Source: Opitutus sp. GAS368
GTDB taxonomy: Bacteria; Verrucomicrobiota; Verrucomicrobiia; Opitutales; UBA953
NCBI GenBank assembly: GCA_945866215.1
Contig: CAMBGQ010000015.1
Location: 1-39,929, forward strand
Length of the DNA stretch: 39,929 bases
Direction of reading: 5' to 3'
Shown: in pieces, positions 8,265 to 17,396 of the stretch
Numbering within the stretch: position 1 is the stretch's first letter
How the letters are laid out: each line of letters starts with the position of its first letter
The notes under the pieces: model-generated
What the model saw: the letters and a program-made list of their open reading frames with translations, nothing else
The model's database searches: none
Told to the model about the DNA's origin: nothing
Program-made: the position numbers and the translations under genes

Positions 8265-9265
8265 GCAAGGCCGCGCCTCGCCTCCCGTGGTTCGGCCCGG
8301 GCAAGTTTCCGCTCTATCTGGCGCCGATGGCCCGGCACACCGACGTCGCCTTTCGCCAGGTCTGCAAGGAGCAGGGGGCGGATGTGATGGTCACGGAGTT
8401 CGTGCAGTCGGAAGCGCTGATTCGCGACAACTTCAAGGCGTGGGAGATGGTCGATTTCACCGAAGCCCAGCGACCGATGGGCGTGCAGATCTTCGGCGCA
8501 ACGCCCGCCTCGATGGCTGAGGCCGCGCGCTTGGTCTGCGAGCGGGTGCGCCCCGACTTCCTCGACCTGAATTTCGGTTGCCCGGCCCACAAGGTCATCG
8601 AGCAAAACGCCGGCTCGGGCCTCCTGCGTTGCCCGCCGTTACTCTACGATCTCGTGAAGGCCGTCAAAGATGCCATCCCGCATGTCCCGCTCACGGCCAA
8701 GATGCGCTTGGGCTGGGATTATGCCACGGTCGTGGCTGTCGAGGTGGCGGGGCGACTCCAAGAACTCGGCGTCGAAGCCTTGGCCGTCCATGGTCGGACC
8801 AAGGAGCAGGGGTATTCGGGCGAGGCGCATTGGGGCTGGATCAGCCAGGTCGCCGCTGCGGTCGATATCCCGGTGATCGGCAACGGCGACGTCAAGGACG
8901 GGGCCTCCGCCTTGCTTCGTCGCCGCGAGTCGGGTGTTTCCGGCCTGATGATCGGTCGGGCGGCCCTCGGTAATCCTTGGATTTTCAGGCAGATCAAGGA
9001 GGCCATGGGCGGCCAAGCCGATCAGCCTGGTGGAATTAGCGCAACGGAGCGCTGGAATTGCATCATTCGTTTGGCCGAGCTCACGATTGAAGTGCATGCT
9101 TCGCGCCTCGGCACGCGCGACGTCCGCTGGATGCTTGATCGCATGCATCCGCTGACGCAAGGGCTGCCCGGCTCACGCAAGCTACGTGACCGGATGAGGC
9201 ACTGTCTGACATTGGCTGACCTTCGACGCCTGCGCGATGAACACCTCGCCGAAGCGGTGAAGTGA
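8261..9265 (+). CDS. dus: tRNA-dihydrouridine synthase (DusB-like)
   Basis: A flavoprotein that reduces specific uridines of tRNA to dihydrouridine. The 334-residue product is a TIM barrel with the FMN-site opening LAPMARHTD. The catalytic loop DLNFGCP has the proton-donor C107, followed by KVIEQNAGSGLL, then KMRLGWD, VHGRTKEQGYSG, IGNGDVKDG and the phosphate-binding GLMIGRAALGNPWIF. A helical tRNA-binding C-terminal domain follows. The family is clear. DusB is the nearest broad match, but the exact Dus subgroup and target position cannot be assigned without alignment. It starts inside the rarA stop codon. No terminator is visible after it; a 388-base gene-free stretch leads to dnaA. Confidence 0.93.
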   Translation: MSKAAPRLPWFGPGKFPLYLAPMARHTDVAFRQVCKEQGADVMVTEFVQSEALIRDNFKAWEMVDFTEAQRPMGVQIFGATPASMAEAARLVCERVRPDFLDLNFGCPAHKVIEQNAGSGLLRCPPLLYDLVKAVKDAIPHVPLTAKMRLGWDYATVVAVEVAGRLQELGVEALAVHGRTKEQGYSGEAHWGWISQVAAAVDIPVIGNGDVKDGASALLRRRESGVSGLMIGRAALGNPWIFRQIKEAMGGQADQPGGISATERWNCIIRLAELTIEVHASRLGTRDVRWMLDRMHPLTQGLPGSRKLRDRMRHCLTLADLRRLRDEHLAEAVK

Positions 9266-9653
9266 ATTAAAACCCCTATTCATTAGGCGTCGGTGAGTTT
9301 GTTACGGTGGTGCAACAGAAACCTCATTTTCTTATCTACAGGGCTCCTGTTAATAACCTGTGCAGGGCTTACTCTTGTCCCTCCTCGCCGCTCGTTCACA
9401 AATGCCGATCGATTCGCGCCCCTTGGATCGTCACCGGCTCCTCCGGCGGACGCTGAAAGGGGGCTTCACTTTTTTAACCTCTCAAACAACCACTCATCAA
9501 CGACTTACGCGTCACCATCCACGATTGCCGAATTGGCGTGGAGGCCGCGTAAAGCTTTAAGCTCTTACAATCTCATCACCTTTCCAAAAAATACCTCACT
9601 TTCGGGCTTCCAAAGAGCCTGTGAACAACCTTTCTAAACCTCCCCCCTTTCTC
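9266..9653 (+). other. Gene-free region upstream of dnaA; possible origin or dnaA autoregulatory region
   Basis: These 388 bases are more AT-rich than their surroundings and hold no convincing gene. They contain DnaA-box-like sites with one mismatch to the relaxed consensus: TTATCTACA at 9331-9339 and, on the other strand, TGTGAACAA at 9620-9628. A weaker TCGTTCACA lies near 9394. There is also a perfect 10-base palindrome TAAAGCTTTA at 9550-9559, followed by a TACAAT -10-like hexamer at 9566-9571, and A/T runs (CTTTTTTAA, CCAAAAAATA). Boxes this degenerate are few, so this may be only the dnaA promoter. No GC-skew or synteny evidence is available here to call an origin. Confidence 0.35.
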
Positions 9654-11012
9654 ATGTCCCCTTCCGTCAGCCCCCTCTCCCTCTGGGAAACCGCCAAAGG
9701 CGAACTTCGTAACAGCTTACCCCGCGCCGATTACGAAACCTGGATCTCCACTTTGCAGCCGGTCTCCATCCTCGAAGGCAAGGTCCTCTTGCTTGAAGCC
9801 CCGTCCGTACTGACCGAGGCGTGGGTGAACAGCAACTATAGCGAAATGCTCCGCCGCCAGCTCACGCTCGCCGCCGGACGTAACATGGATTTCCGACTCA
9901 CCGCGGCGGCTGACGCTTCGCGCGAAGCGATGCCGGCGTCCGCGCCCATCGCCCGTGTTTCCCGCCAGGCTGCCGTCTCCCCGGCTCCGGCAATCAAGGC
10001 GAATAATACCTTCGATAATTTCATCGTTGGGGCGGAGAACGAAATGGCCCACGGTGCCTCGCTCGCTGTCGCCAAGGATCCTGGTCATTACTACAACCCG
10101 CTCTTCATCCACGGCCCGACCGGTCTCGGCAAGACCCACCTGATGCATGCGATTGCCCACTCCGTCTACGGCACCAACCCCCAGTCTCGTATCGCGTATA
10201 TCTCGTCCGAGACCTTCACGAATGATTTCATCCAGGCCTTGCAGACGGGCAGCGTTGCCGCTTTTCGCCGTCGGTACCGCGAACTCGACCTGCTCCTGAT
10301 CGACGACATTCATTTCCTCGCCGGCAAGGAGTCCACCCAGGACGAGTTCTTCCACACCTTCAACGAGCTGCACAACAACCATAAGCAGGTGGTCCTCACC
10401 AGCGACCGTCCGGCCTCCGAGATCGCCAAGCTTCAGGAACGCCTTGTCTCCCGCTTCCAGTGGGGCATGGTCGCCTCGATCCAGGCCCCCGGCCTCGAGA
10501 CCCGCATTGCGATCCTCCGCAAGAAGGCCGCTGCCCGTGGTCTCGACCTCCAGCCCGAGATTGCCGAGTTCATCGCCGCCCGCATCGCCCGCAACGTCCG
10601 TAACCTCGAAGGCGCTGTCACCCGTATCGTCGGCCTGACCGGAATGACCCGTAAGCCCCTCGAACTCGCCCAGGTCGAGAAGTTGCTGCACGATATCCTG
10701 GTCGAAGAGGCCAGCCACACGCTCACCGCCGAGGTCATCCAGCGCAAGGTCGCCGAGCACTACCGCATCCAGATGTCGGACATGACTTCTAAGCGCCGGA
10801 TGCAGAATATCGCTTTTCCCCGCCAGGTGGCCATGTATCTCTCCACCCAGCTCACCGGCATGTCCCTCGTGTCAATCGGGCAAGTTTTCGGCGGACGCGA
10901 CCACGGCACGGTCATCCACGCCCGTAAGACGGTCGTGAACCAGATGGAAGTGGATACGAACGTCCGGCGCACGGTCGAGTATCTCCGCGCTCAGTTGTCG
11001 ATGAATCGCTGA
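9654..11012 (+). CDS. dnaA: Chromosomal replication initiator DnaA
   Basis: DnaA binds DnaA boxes, opens the origin and loads the helicase. The 452-residue product shows domain I (LWETAKGELRNSLPRADYETW), a short Ala/Pro-rich linker, and the AAA+ domain with Walker A at 154-162 (GPTGLGKTH) and Walker B with D217-D218 (LLIDDIHFLAGKE). Domain IV carries the DnaA-box recognition helix, GGRDHGTVIHARK, from G413. The usual family reading there is GGRDHS/T-TVLHA, so Gly at the S/T position is a mild variant. The ATG at 9654 (MSPSVSPLSLW) fits the family better than GTG at 9621, which adds 11 Pro-rich residues. Its leader is pyrimidine-rich. A strong hairpin terminator follows at 11032. Confidence 0.96.
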   Translation: MSPSVSPLSLWETAKGELRNSLPRADYETWISTLQPVSILEGKVLLLEAPSVLTEAWVNSNYSEMLRRQLTLAAGRNMDFRLTAAADASREAMPASAPIARVSRQAAVSPAPAIKANNTFDNFIVGAENEMAHGASLAVAKDPGHYYNPLFIHGPTGLGKTHLMHAIAHSVYGTNPQSRIAYISSETFTNDFIQALQTGSVAAFRRRYRELDLLLIDDIHFLAGKESTQDEFFHTFNELHNNHKQVVLTSDRPASEIAKLQERLVSRFQWGMVASIQAPGLETRIAILRKKAAARGLDLQPEIAEFIAARIARNVRNLEGAVTRIVGLTGMTRKPLELAQVEKLLHDILVEEASHTLTAEVIQRKVAEHYRIQMSDMTSKRRMQNIAFPRQVAMYLSTQLTGMSLVSIGQVFGGRDHGTVIHARKTVVNQMEVDTNVRRTVEYLRAQLSMNR

Positions 11013-11031
11013 TTTCAGGAGTCAGTGATAC

Positions 11032-11067
11032 AAAAAGGGCCCGACCTGTGTCGGCCCTTTTCTTTTA
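11032..11067. terminator. Bidirectional rho-independent terminator between dnaA and the DUF4870 gene
   Basis: A stem of about 12 pairs with one bulged C is formed by AAAAGGGCCCGAC and GTCGGCCCTTTT around a CTGT loop. It is followed by CTTTT on the plus strand, and an A-tract precedes it that becomes a T-tract on the minus strand. It lies between two convergent stop codons and can serve both. Confidence 0.85.
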
Positions 11068-11086
11068 GCGGGATGGCGCCGGTGCC

Positions 11087-11440
11087 TCAGAGCATCCGGA
11101 TGGTGAGAGGGAACCGGTAAATCTTTCCTTCGGTGGCTTTCACTAGACCGATGATGGTCAGAATCAGCGACGCGATGCCGATCACGAACAGCATCGGGAT
11201 ACCGATGAGAATAAAGCAGAGTGGGACGCAGATAAGCGCGTAGATCAGGATACTCAGCTGGAAATTCAGCAGTTCCCGGCCCTGGAGGTTGATGAAGGCG
11301 CTTTCATCTTTCTTGATTAGCCAGACGATGAGGGGGCCGATGAGGCTTAAGCCCACGATGCTGAGGACGTGCATGATCAGCCCGAGGTTCTTTTCGTCCT
11401 GGGTGGGGATGGGGTCAGCGGGGAGGGTGGGCGGTTGCAT
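11087..11440 (-). CDS. DUF4870/Tic20-like small membrane protein
   Basis: The product has 117 residues with three predicted membrane helices: about residues 20-42 (IMHVLSIVGLSLIGPLIVWLI), 60-80 and 82-103. The short cytosolic segment between the first two, KKDESAFINLQGRELLNFQ, matches the DUF4870 pattern of a basic, Gln/Glu-rich loop after the first helix. No enzymatic motif is present and the family function is unknown. The N-terminus is Pro-rich (MQPPTLPADPIPTQDE), common in this family. It runs toward dnaA and shares the terminator. The leader is ACCCTCC before ATG, with no Shine-Dalgarno site. Confidence 0.8.
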   Translation of the reverse strand: MQPPTLPADPIPTQDEKNLGLIMHVLSIVGLSLIGPLIVWLIKKDESAFINLQGRELLNFQLSILIYALICVPLCFILIGIPMLFVIGIASLILTIIGLVKATEGKIYRFPLTIRML

Positions 11441-11537
11441 GGAGGGTAATTAGCCCATTTCCGACTGCTGGTCGAGATTTTATCGCCTTGAGCAAGGTCT
11501 TGCTTCCATCAAGAGGTCGGTCTTCATAAGGGTGTTC

Positions 11538-11632
11538 CTTCCTAGTCTTTCCCAGGGGAGTCCGCCACCGGACTGAGATGAGGCTTGGCCTCGAACCCTC
11601 GTACCTGATGCGCTTCGGCGCAATAGGAAGCG
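11538..11632 (+). promoter_or_regulatory. TPP-type (THI-box) riboswitch with a divergent pyrophosphate arm
   Basis: The element lies about 110 bases upstream of thiC. The GGGGAG...P3 hairpin (GTCC/GGAC), the thiamin-pyrimidine pocket CTGAGATG, a P3a-like GAGGC/GCCTC hairpin, AACCCT and ACCTGAT all match the TPP aptamer in order. The second arm reads GCGC-TTCG-GCGC followed by AA then TAGGAAG. In the Escherichia coli thiM aptamer the corresponding junction after P5 is CG (C77, G78, pyrophosphate contacts). A CTTCCTA at 11538-11544 can pair perfectly with TAGGAAG at 11624-11630 and would compete with helix P4, a possible switching pairing. The exact P1 is uncertain. It probably controls thiC expression in response to thiamin compounds. 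Confidence 0.87.
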
Positions 11633-11649
11633 GATTGTGCAGCCCATAA

Positions 11650-13626
<1,977 letters not shown>

Positions 13627-13644
13627 GCAGCAAAGGGTTCTGCT

Positions 13645-13680
13645 GGCATGGTGAACTGCTGCGAAGCAGGTCGCCATGCC
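13645..13680. other. Long GCGA-loop hairpin between thiC and the methyltransferase gene
   Basis: GGCATGGTGAACTGCT pairs with AGCAGGTCGCCATGCC around a GCGA (GNRA) tetraloop. This gives a 16-position stem with one A-G mismatch and one T-G wobble. No T-tract follows, so a classical terminator is unlikely. It may act in mRNA processing or be a dispersed repeat. No second copy was noticed in this window. Confidence 0.7.
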
Positions 13681-13705
13681 AGTGAATGCCATTTCGACGC
13701 CGACG

Positions 13706-14509
13706 ATGAATAAGTCTTCTGAGAAATCCGCCACGGCGTGGTACGACTCCCCGTTGTATTACGACATGGTTTACGCGGACTACACGCCAAAGGAGACCCG
13801 CTTCATCGAGGGGATCATGAAGAAGCACGGACCGGTGCTGGATGGCCCCATGCGCGTCTTCGAGCCGGCCTGCGGGTCCGGTCGCCTGCTCGAGTCGCTG
13901 GCCGCCCGCGGGCATGTTGTCCACGGCTTCGATCTAAACAGGCACCAAGTCGCCTTCGCCAAGAACCGACTCAAGGCCAAGGGCCTAAAGGGCAGGGTAT
14001 GGCGCGATCGGCTGCAGGATTTCTCCCTCCCCAAAGGCGCCCGCTATGACGTCGCTCACTGCTTCGTCAGCACCTTCAAGTATATCGATACCGAAGCCGG
14101 CGTGGTGAGCTCGCTGCGGCGCATGGCCGCGTCCCTGCGTCCGGGCGGGCTGCTGCTCCTCGGCCTGCACCTGACCGATTATAAGAACACGCCGCCCGAC
14201 CATGAGCGCTGGATTGGTCGTAAGCCCGGCGTACGCGTCGTCAGTGATACCTGGTCCGCCCCGGCCGACCGGAAGTCGCGCACGGAGGCCATGCGCACCC
14301 GCATGCGCATCACCGAGCAGGGGAAGACCCGCGTCGAGGAGACCCATTGGGATTTCCGGACCTATTCACCTGGTGAGCTCAAGGCCCTCCTCGCCAAGGT
14401 GCCGTCCCTACGTCTCGTTGCGTGCCACGACTTTCATTACGACCTCACGTCGACTCGGAAGATCGACATGGCCTACTCGGACGTCCTGCTGGTGCTGCGC
14501 CAAGCCTGA
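13706..14509 (+). CDS. Class I SAM-dependent methyltransferase
   Basis: The product is a 267-residue Rossmann-type methyltransferase. Motif I is VFEPACGSGRLLESLAARG, followed by motif II FDLNRHQ, the acidic-hydrophobic strand around YDVAHCFVSTFKY, and a post-strand segment LRPGGLLLLGLHL typical of this fold. The substrate cannot be inferred. The ATG at 13706 (MNKSSEK) is preferred to one at 13676, because the latter sits inside the 3' arm of the hairpin at 13645-13680. The gene lies between thiC and convergent lexA with no evident functional link. Its stop codon is part of a small hairpin (14503-14525). Confidence 0.85.
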   Translation: MNKSSEKSATAWYDSPLYYDMVYADYTPKETRFIEGIMKKHGPVLDGPMRVFEPACGSGRLLESLAARGHVVHGFDLNRHQVAFAKNRLKAKGLKGRVWRDRLQDFSLPKGARYDVAHCFVSTFKYIDTEAGVVSSLRRMAASLRPGGLLLLGLHLTDYKNTPPDHERWIGRKPGVRVVSDTWSAPADRKSRTEAMRTRMRITEQGKTRVEETHWDFRTYSPGELKALLAKVPSLRLVACHDFHYDLTSTRKIDMAYSDVLLVLRQA

Positions 14510-14525
14510 GGCAGGGGCCTAGGCT
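14503..14525. terminator. Possible hairpin terminator between the methyltransferase gene and lexA
   Basis: AGCCT-(G)-AGGC pairs with GCCTAGGCT around AGGG, giving nine pairs with one bulge. It includes the methyltransferase stop codon and lies between convergent genes. There is no T-tract on either strand, so termination is only a suggestion. Confidence 0.4.
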
Positions 14526-14532
14526 CACCGCT

Positions 14533-15192
14533 TCAGATCCGCTTCATCACCGACTTCGCGATCCCCTGGATCGTGAGCGAGGTCGTGGGAATGAGGTCTG
14601 GGTAATTCTGGTTCTCGGCCTTGAGGTAGACCTTGGAGCCCTGCTTGATCAGGCGCTTGAGGGTCGTCTCGCCGTCGATGAGCGCGGCCACGATGTCACC
14701 GTGCTTCGGCATACCGGGTTCGACGATGACGGTGTCGCCGTCGTTGATGTCAGCATCGATCATCGAGTCGCCGCGGACGCGGAGAGCGAAAGCTTCGGGG
14801 GCACGCCGACGGGAGCTGGCGGAAATCGGGACCTGCATCGAATCCAGAACGCCGGAGGATTCGGTGTAGTCGGGGAAGCCGGCGGCGATCGAGCCGGCGA
14901 ACTTGACGCTCTCGAAGGCGATGGCGTCATCGCCGGGGCCTTCGTAGCGGATGACCGTCTCGGACGTGTCGCTGCGGACTTCGGGGACGATTTTGTAGGC
15001 GCGGGCGGCGCCAGGGATGCGCTGGAGGACGCCCTTGCGCTCGAGGGCCTGGAGGTGGCCGAAGACGGCGTTAGTCGAGGCGAAGCGGAACTTGGCCTGG
15101 ATGTCGCGGATGCTCGGCCAGTAGGTGTGTTCGGACACGTGGGCCTTCATGTAGTCGAGGATGGCTCGCTGTTTCTTGGTTAGTTCTTCCAT
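14533..15192 (-). CDS. lexA: SOS repressor LexA
   Basis: Represses DNA-damage genes and self-cleaves when RecA filaments form. The 219-residue product has an N-terminal winged helix (ELTKKQRAILDYMKAHVSE...PSIRDIQAKF). The cleavage site is A104-G105 within SIAAGFP, and the S24-type catalytic pair is S143 (RGDSMID) and K179 (TTLKR). The start at 15192 is chosen because homologues begin at this LTxxQ region and because the promoter and operator abut it. An in-frame ATG at 15261 would swallow them. The operator overlaps the predicted -10 and reaches to within 4 bases of the start, implying tight autoregulation. The spacing predicts a nearly leaderless mRNA. Confidence 0.95.
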   Translation of the reverse strand: MEELTKKQRAILDYMKAHVSEHTYWPSIRDIQAKFRFASTNAVFGHLQALERKGVLQRIPGAARAYKIVPEVRSDTSETVIRYEGPGDDAIAFESVKFAGSIAAGFPDYTESSGVLDSMQVPISASSRRRAPEAFALRVRGDSMIDADINDGDTVIVEPGMPKHGDIVAALIDGETTLKRLIKQGSKVYLKAENQNYPDLIPTTSLTIQGIAKSVMKRI

Positions 15193-15193
15193 A

Positions 15194-15230
15194 GTGAACG
15201 GATGTTCGATGAAAACTTGTTCACTGTCAA
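15194..15230 (-). promoter_or_regulatory. lexA promoter with overlapping SOS operator
   Basis: On the minus strand a perfect -35 TTGACA (15230-15225) is followed after 17 bases by a weak -10 GAACAT (15207-15202). The palindrome GAACATCCGTTC (15207-15196) matches the GAACN4GTTC operator type known from Gram-positive-style LexA and covers the -10 and expected start point. A further GTGAAC half-site (15224-15219) lies just after the -35. Transcription would begin within about 3 bases of the ATG. That the operator binds LexA is inferred from the motif and its position. Confidence 0.8.
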
Positions 15231-15430
15231 GCCGACAGGCCCCAAGGCCATATAATCCCACATATTAGCCTAACCTGGCCTCCTGTCCGACCCTCTTGCG
15301 CTCTAGCCCGGGGCAGCAAACGGGGACCCGGGTCGACGACTACCCGCGGGTTCTAGCCCCCCGGTAGTGGCATGACCTTTCGCCTATCGATCGGCCGACG
15401 AGCGGCCTGCCTCGGTCGGCGAGGCTCACC
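15231..15430. other. GC-rich gene-free region with inverted repeats
   Basis: No gene or recognisable RNA is seen in these 200 bases. They contain a 10-base palindrome GACCCGGGTC (15325-15334), a near-repeat of CTAGCCC (15303-15309 and 15353-15359), and a hairpin GCCGACGAG with CTC-G-GTCGGC (15394-15420). The hairpin lies 11-37 bases past the stop of the minus-strand gene at 15431, so it could end that transcript, although it lacks a T-tract. Confidence 0.4.
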
Positions 15431-15973
15431 TCATTGCAGCGAAGGGACTAAGGGGGCGGGGGCGGCCGGCGCGGCGGGGGCGGCCGCCGGCGCATCGAGC
15501 TTGTCTAACTGTACCTTGAGGGCGGACATGGCCTGTTCGCGTAAAGCGATGACTTCGGTTTCCAAAGCCGCGCGTTGTTCGTCGGTCTCGGCGGCGCGGA
15601 AGGCTTCGCCGATTTCCCGTCCGCGCTTTAGGATTTCCTGCGAGGAGGGGTCCAGCATGCCGTTACGGATTGCCTGCCCGAGTTTCTTTTCATCGCCGCC
15701 GGCGAGGTCCATCGCGATTTTCCGCGTTTCATCACTGAAGGCCTTATAGCGGGCCTTCGTGGCCTCGTCCATCGATGGGCGCTTGGCCGGTGCGGGCGTG
15801 GCAGGCTTGGTCGCCACGACTGGTGCGGGCTTCGGGGCAGGGGGCGGGGCGACGACGACTGGCTCCTCTACCTTGGCCGGCAGAGGCGCTTCGGAGGGGG
15901 TGATGAATCGGGCGACTAAGAAGCCGATCGCCACGCAGAAGGCGACGGTGATGGACAGGGAGGTTTTAGTCAT
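15431..15973 (-). CDS. Membrane-anchored Ala/Pro-rich protein of unknown function
   Basis: The product has 180 residues and no recognised family. Residues 5-25 (SLSITVAFCVAIGFLVARFIT) form an N-terminal membrane anchor. A Pro/Ala/Val/Lys-rich linker spans about 27-67, and a charged helical region about 68-160 (e.g. DETRKIAMDLAGGDEKKLGQ) has coiled-coil character. The Ala/Pro-rich tail starts at about 163 (APAAAPAAPAAPAPL). The layout suggests an extracytoplasmic protein tethered to the inner membrane. It lies 50 bases after glucarate dehydratase in the same direction and may be the last gene of that operon, but no functional connection is visible. Confidence 0.65.
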   Translation of the reverse strand: MTKTSLSITVAFCVAIGFLVARFITPSEAPLPAKVEEPVVVAPPPAPKPAPVVATKPATPAPAKRPSMDEATKARYKAFSDETRKIAMDLAGGDEKKLGQAIRNGMLDPSSQEILKRGREIGEAFRAAETDEQRAALETEVIALREQAMSALKVQLDKLDAPAAAPAAPAAPAPLVPSLQ

Positions 15974-16023
15974 AGACGTACATTAGGCAGCCATGGACGC
16001 GTCTGGCGAATAAGTAATCTGGC

Positions 16024-17349
16024 TTACCTAACCAAACAGGGCTTCTTCGGGTCGAATTTCCAGCCCGGGATGAGGAACTGCATCGCCACGGCGTCGTCGC
16101 GGGAACCGGACGGGAGTTTAAGGTAGAGCTGGTGGGCGGCCTCGAGCTGGACTGGGTCGATCTCGATGCCGAGGCCGGGTTTCTGCGGGACCGAAATCTT
16201 ACCGCCCTTGATGAGCAATGGCTCCTTGGTGAGGCGCTGGCCTTCCTGCCAGATCCAATGCGTGTCCATGGCGGTGACATCGCCCGGGGCGGCGGCACCG
16301 ACGTGCGTGAACATCGCGAGGGAGATATCGAAATGGTTATTGGAATGGGAGCCCCAGGTGAGGCCGCGTTCCTGGCAGACCTGCGCGACCTCGACCGAGC
16401 CCTGCATCGTCCAGAAGTGCGGGTCGGCGAGGGGGATGTCGACCGCCTGCAGTTTGAGGGCGTGATCGAGCTGGCGCCAATCGGTGGCGACCATGTTGGT
16501 GGCGGTGCGGAGGCCGGTGGCCTTCTTGAACTCCGCCATGATCTCGCGACCCGAGAAACCGGCTTCGGCACCGCACGGGTCCTCGGCATAGGCGAGTATG
16601 CCTTTCAGGTTCTGGCAGACCTCGACGGCTTCCTTGAGGAGCCACGCGCCATTGGGGTCGAGTGTGATGCGGGCCTTGGGGAAGCGAGCGGCGAGGGCGC
16701 GCACGGCTTCGATCTCGCGGGCGGCACTGAGTACGCCGCCTTTGAGTTTGAAGTCCTGGAAGCCGAAGCGTTCTTGGGCGGCTTCGGCCTGACGAACGAT
16801 ACTTTCCGGCGTGAGCGCTTCATCGTTACGGAGGCGATGCCAGGCGTGGGTGGAACTCGCTTCGTCGCGGTAGCCGAGCGTGGTCTTACGGCGGTCGCCG
16901 ATGAAGAAGAGGTAACCCAGCATCTCGACCTCGGTGCGCTGCTGGCCCTTGCCGAGCAGCGCGGCGACGGGCTTCGACTCGAACTGGCCGAGGAGATCGA
17001 GGAGGGCGGACTCGATTGCCGTGACAGCGTGGATTGTCACGCGCAGATCGAACGTCTGGAGGCCGCGGCCACCTGCATCGCGGTCCGAGAAGGCGGCGCT
17101 GACCGTCGCAAGGAGCTTTTTATAATCAGCGATTTCTTTCCCGACAAGTAATGGGGCGGAATCCTCGACCGTCTGGCGGATCTTCTCGCCGCCCGGGACT
17201 TCGCCGAGACCCGTGTGGCCGGAGCTGTCGGTGATCAGGATGATATTGCGGGTGAAGAAAGGCCCGTGCGCACCGCTCAGGTTGAGGAGCATGCTGTCGT
17301 GGCCGGCGACCGGCACGACACGGATGGATTGGATTAAAGGAGAGGACAT
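16024..17349 (-). CDS. gudD: D-glucarate dehydratase
   Basis: An enolase-superfamily enzyme that removes water from D-glucarate to give 5-dehydro-4-deoxy-D-glucarate. The 441-residue product aligns closely with Escherichia coli GudD as remembered. Residues matching known active-site positions are K201 and K203 (FKLKGG), D231 (LDPNGAW), N285 (TATNM) and H335 ([11 protein letters not shown]). Long shared stretches include [35 protein letters not shown] and [14 protein letters not shown]. It is the fourth gene of a minus-strand run (dehydrogenase, dehydratase, transporter, this gene), 47 bases after the transporter. The leader is strongly pyrimidine-rich. Confidence 0.96.
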   Translation of the reverse strand: MSSPLIQSIRVVPVAGHDSMLLNLSGAHGPFFTRNIILITDSSGHTGLGEVPGGEKIRQTVEDSAPLLVGKEIADYKKLLATVSAAFSDRDAGGRGLQTFDLRVTIHAVTAIESALLDLLGQFESKPVAALLGKGQQRTEVEMLGYLFFIGDRRKTTLGYRDEASSTHAWHRLRNDEALTPESIVRQAEAAQERFGFQDFKLKGGVLSAAREIEAVRALAARFPKARITLDPNGAWLLKEAVEVCQNLKGILAYAEDPCGAEAGFSGREIMAEFKKATGLRTATNMVATDWRQLDHALKLQAVDIPLADPHFWTMQGSVEVAQVCQERGLTWGSHSNNHFDISLAMFTHVGAAAPGDVTAMDTHWIWQEGQRLTKEPLLIKGGKISVPQKPGLGIEIDPVQLEAAHQLYLKLPSGSRDDAVAMQFLIPGWKFDPKKPCLVR

Positions 17350-17396
17350 CAGAAGGAGGGAAGGAGGACAGGAGGGCCAGAGGGCTTGAGAAAGGC

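Noticed and set aside
9293-9637. A 114-codon frame upstream of dnaA
   Set aside because: No family resemblance, no convincing signal or codon pattern; it lies in the AT-richer dnaA control region and overlaps the dnaA start zone.
13676-13705. Earlier ATG for the methyltransferase
   Set aside because: It lies within a stable hairpin arm; MNKSSEK at 13706 is the cleaner start.
15300-15380. tRNA-like T-arm (GGGTTCTAGCCC)
   Set aside because: No acceptor, D-arm or anticodon arm could be paired around it.
16132-17151. Long plus-strand frame opposite gudD
   Set aside because: Antisense to a clear gudD; composition is that of a mirror of GC-rich codons.
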